A DNA stretch of 64,000 nucleotides from positions 29,659 through 93,658 of the forward strand of contig CAJTBF010000011.1 in the NCBI GenBank assembly GCA_910574195.1, in the 5' to 3' direction. Below, piece after piece: positions 61,903 through 64,000 of this stretch. Under the pieces are notes generated by a model. That model was not told the DNA's origin. It made no database searches and worked only from the letters and a program-made list of their open reading frames with translations. The DNA comes from Lachnospiraceae bacterium. GTDB taxonomy: Bacteria; Bacillota; Clostridia; Lachnospirales; Lachnospiraceae. Both the position numbers and the translations under genes were made by a program. Every line of letters begins with the position of its first letter. Position 1 is the stretch's first letter.

Positions 61903-63216
61903 TTAGTGAAAGATTCTCTCTGCAATTTCCTGAACTCTTTCCTGCAATTTTGAGATTTCCTTTGTAAGAAGCCTTCTCTCTCTTACGGTCTCTACTCCGT
62001 TTATAATAACGTCCGTCACATCCGATCCTGTCGCACAATACACCACCGTAGAACTTACGTTATCCCTTTTTCCAATCCGCAGTGGATTCATGTGGGGACT
62101 TGTCGCATCAAGCAAAATCAGATCTGCCAGTTTTCCTTCCTCCAAAGTGCCCAGCTCCTGCTCCATATGGAACAGTCTGGCGCCATTTATGGTTGCCATA
62201 TCCAAAATATCTTCCGGCGTAAAGGTCCGTACTCCTGTACGTAGATTATGAATGATTGACATACATTTCATTTCCCGAAACAAATCATTGGAATTGTTCC
62301 ACATGGCCCCGTCTGTCCCCAATGCCACCGGCACGCCGGCTTTTACCAGTTTCGGAATCGGCGCCAGGCCATCTCCGATTTTCATTTCACAAATGGGCGT
62401 ACTCACAAGTCCGGCCCCACTTTTTGCGTAAATTGCAATGTCTTCGTCATCCAGATATACGCCGTGGGATCCGATATATTTGTCTGTCAAAAGTCCGAAA
62501 CGGTCCAGCACTTTCACAGGAGTATCTCCCATCTGTTCCAGAGCACTTTGATGTCGCCAGGTGGTTTCCGACAGATGACTGGAAAAGAAACAATTTCTTT
62601 TTTCTACTGTCTGCCTGACCTTCCAAAGCCGTTCTTCTGTAAATTCTTCTTCCGGGAGCGTCCCTAATACCGGAATCAGCCCATACTTTTCACAGGAAAG
62701 GCGGAATGTATCCAGCATCTCTTCCGTAAGAAAATTATCTGACCGGTAAAAATCATATCGGACATCCTCCGCCGGCGCTCCTCGAAGCCCCACTTCATAG
62801 AATGCTTTCTGAGACAACTCTCCTTCCAGACTCCAGTACATATTTTCCAGCAAAAACGTGGTTCCGGAAAGAACCGCTTCCGCATAGGTAAACTGTCTGG
62901 TATAAAAACGGTCTTCCTGGGACAGATCGCAAAAAAACCAGTTGTTCCCTGCAAAGTTCTGCATCTGTTCCTGCAATGTCGTATTATCTGCAGCACCTTT
63001 TGCAAATCCCATCTCTCCATGACAGTGACCGTTTACCAGTCCCGGCATCGCAATCTTTCCGGATGCCGGAATAAAGGTTCGGCCATCCGATGCCGTCAGC
63101 CTTTTCGACCCCACATATCCGATTCTTCCTTTCTCAATCCCGATACTTCCAACAAGTGGTTTGTAACGATCATGCCCGGAAATGATGACCGCATCCACAA
63201 TCACAATATCAAACAT
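61903..63216 (-). CDS. Metal-dependent amidohydrolase (MTA/SAH/adenosine deaminase-like)
   Basis: 437 aa, TIM-barrel amidohydrolase. Metal ligands GHCHGEM (HxH), SSHLSET, IGSHGVY and LGTDGAM are all present. The MPGLVNGHCH start and LADLILLD end are typical of the TrzN/AtzA/MtaD group, which includes S-adenosylhomocysteine, 5'-methylthioadenosine, 5'-deoxyadenosine and guanine deaminases. In a nucleoside operon an aminopurine (deoxy)nucleoside is the likely substrate. Confidence 0.88.
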   Translation of the reverse strand: MFDIVIVDAVIISGHDRYKPLVGSIGIEKGRIGYVGSKRLTASDGRTFIPASGKIAMPGLVNGHCHGEMGFAKGAADNTTLQEQMQNFAGNNWFFCDLSQEDRFYTRQFTYAEAVLSGTTFLLENMYWSLEGELSQKAFYEVGLRGAPAEDVRYDFYRSDNFLTEEMLDTFRLSCEKYGLIPVLGTLPEEEFTEERLWKVRQTVEKRNCFFSSHLSETTWRHQSALEQMGDTPVKVLDRFGLLTDKYIGSHGVYLDDEDIAIYAKSGAGLVSTPICEMKIGDGLAPIPKLVKAGVPVALGTDGAMWNNSNDLFREMKCMSIIHNLRTGVRTFTPEDILDMATINGARLFHMEQELGTLEEGKLADLILLDATSPHMNPLRIGKRDNVSSTVVYCATGSDVTDVIINGVETVRERRLLTKEISKLQERVQEIAERIFH

Positions 63217-63222
63217 GTTCGT

Positions 63223-63882
63223 TTAATCCTCTGCACCTTCCAAAATTGCAAGACTTGCCGATACACCCAATCTGTCGGCAGAAGCTGTTACCATTGCCAT
63301 GGCCTCTTCATAATTATGAATGCCGCCCGACGCTTTTACGCTCATTTGTGTTCCCACTGTATCCCGCATCAGAGCTACATCGTGCGCTGTTGCTCCACCG
63401 GTTCCAAATCCGGTTGACGTCTTCACGAAATCTGCCCCTGCCTTCAGAGCTGCCTCACATGCCTGCCGCTTCTGCTCATCACTCAGATAACAGGTTTCTA
63501 TGATGACTTTCACGGTTGTTTTATTTGCAGCCTCTACAACCTTTTTAATATCCTGATAAACAGTATCCGTATCCCCCGCAAGCAGGGCACCCACATTGAC
63601 GACCATATCTACTTCTTCTGCGCCGTTCTGAATCGCATCTTTTGTCTCAAATGCCTTTACTTCTGAAGTATTTGCTCCCAGAGGAAAGCCTATTACCGTA
63701 CATACCTTTACCGAAGTTTCTTTTAGTTCCTCGCTTACCAGTTTTACATTACATGGATTCACGCAAACGGACGCGGCCCCGATTTCTTTTGCCTCTTTAC
63801 AAACCTGGCGAATCTGATCCGGTGTTGCAACCGCTTTCAGCAGTGTGTGGTCCATCATTGCAGCTAATTCTTTTTTATTCAT
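63223..63882 (-). CDS. deoC: Deoxyribose-phosphate aldolase
   Basis: 219 aa from ATG 63882 (GGAG about 12 bp upstream). MDHTLLKA, the Schiff-base Lys in [11 protein letters not shown] and the proton-relay Lys in VKASGGI are intact. It splits 2-deoxyribose-5-P to glyceraldehyde-3-P and acetaldehyde, the end step of deoxynucleoside breakdown. It lies 6 bp upstream of the amidohydrolase gene. Confidence 0.97.
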   Translation of the reverse strand: MNKKELAAMMDHTLLKAVATPDQIRQVCKEAKEIGAASVCVNPCNVKLVSEELKETSVKVCTVIGFPLGANTSEVKAFETKDAIQNGAEEVDMVVNVGALLAGDTDTVYQDIKKVVEAANKTTVKVIIETCYLSDEQKRQACEAALKAGADFVKTSTGFGTGGATAHDVALMRDTVGTQMSVKASGGIHNYEEAMAMVTASADRLGVSASLAILEGAED

Positions 63883-63946
63883 TGTTCTTCTCGTCTCCTT
63901 ATTATTCATGATTTCTACCTTTGCTATGTCTGATATCCGGTAACAA

Positions 63947-64000
63947 TTACAACATATGCTGTTCATTTAAAATCTCCAGAATCTTACCCTTATCACTTTC
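63947..64000 (-). CDS. 3' end of an unidentified gene (partial)
   Basis: Reading in from the window edge on the minus strand, 17 sense codons ([17 protein letters not shown]) end in TAA at 63949-63947, 64 bp before deoC. The amino-acid pattern looks genuine (amphipathic helix) and the direction matches the operon, but too little is visible to name the product. Confidence 0.4.
   Translation of the reverse strand, partial: ESDKGKILEILNEQHML

Noticed and set aside
1-64000. Prophage, toxin-antitoxin, restriction or anti-phage defence genes
   Set aside because: None of the translated genes shows the signature domains; the only mobile remnants are those at 29.2-30.9 kb.

Overview
The window is a chromosomal segment of a Gram-positive anaerobe of class Clostridia, most likely family Lachnospiraceae. 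Supporting signs are a DUF5721 gene, an SGNH/DUF4358/MBOAT/DHHW cassette, an archaeal-type AspRS joined to gatCAB behind a T-box, a large NADPH-type gltB-gltD pair, an ISLre2-type transposase remnant and a TnpW-type transposon protein. Genus cannot be fixed from the sequence alone. Gene density is high, sigma-A type promoters are easy to find, and most genes have strong AGGAGG-like ribosome binding sites.

Layout. 1-5.4 kb: NADH pyrophosphatase nudC, two paralogous coiled-coil/zinc-ribbon proteins (one with an eight-unit 11-residue repeat), an LspA-like membrane protein and a subtilisin-family protease. 5.4-14.5 kb (all minus strand): a divergent ClpX, a divergent NAD-dependent DNA ligase, RluF, and a four-gene cassette predicted to O-acylate a cell-surface polymer (DHHW protein, MBOAT acyltransferase, DUF4358 protein, SGNH hydrolase). 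14.7-25.6 kb: DUF5721 gene, gltD-gltB, and argS-alaX-CPBP protease. 26-29 kb: endonuclease IV, then a YtrA-type GntR regulator with an ABC-2 transporter and a visible palindromic operator, then tRNA-Arg(CCG). 29.2-30.9 kb: a patch of mobile-element debris (internally deleted ISLre2 transposase, truncated DnaC-like ATPase, TnpW) around an acetyltransferase gene. 30.9-41 kb: MATE exporter, araD and an FGGY kinase, tsf-rpsB, an NlpC/P60 cell-wall hydrolase, and htpG under a perfect CIRCE element.

41.3-47.8 kb (plus strand): an operon for an ECF-type transporter (S, fused A-A', T), two tandem SAM hydroxide adenosyltransferase paralogues, a GNAT protein and a GntR/UTRA regulator. This is the most interesting unassigned system in the window. 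47.9-53.2 kb: T-box, then aspS2-gatC-gatA-gatB, which would make Asn-tRNA(Asn) by the indirect route. 53.1-64 kb: a long minus-strand nucleoside operon. It holds deoC, an amidohydrolase, a BMP-type nucleoside-binding lipoprotein, two unusual nucleoside phosphorylase homologues, a NupOPQ-type ABC transporter, deoB, a MIF-family tautomerase and a DUF1097 membrane protein.

How it fits together. The last operon can import nucleosides, remove amino groups or split the glycosidic bond, isomerise (deoxy)ribose-1-phosphate and cleave deoxyribose-5-phosphate, feeding central metabolism. The ECF/SAM-hydrolase operon is predicted to yield adenosine and methionine from SAM, so the two loci may be metabolically linked; this is inference. 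Several intergenic regions carry palindromic repeats from at least three families that no gene explains.
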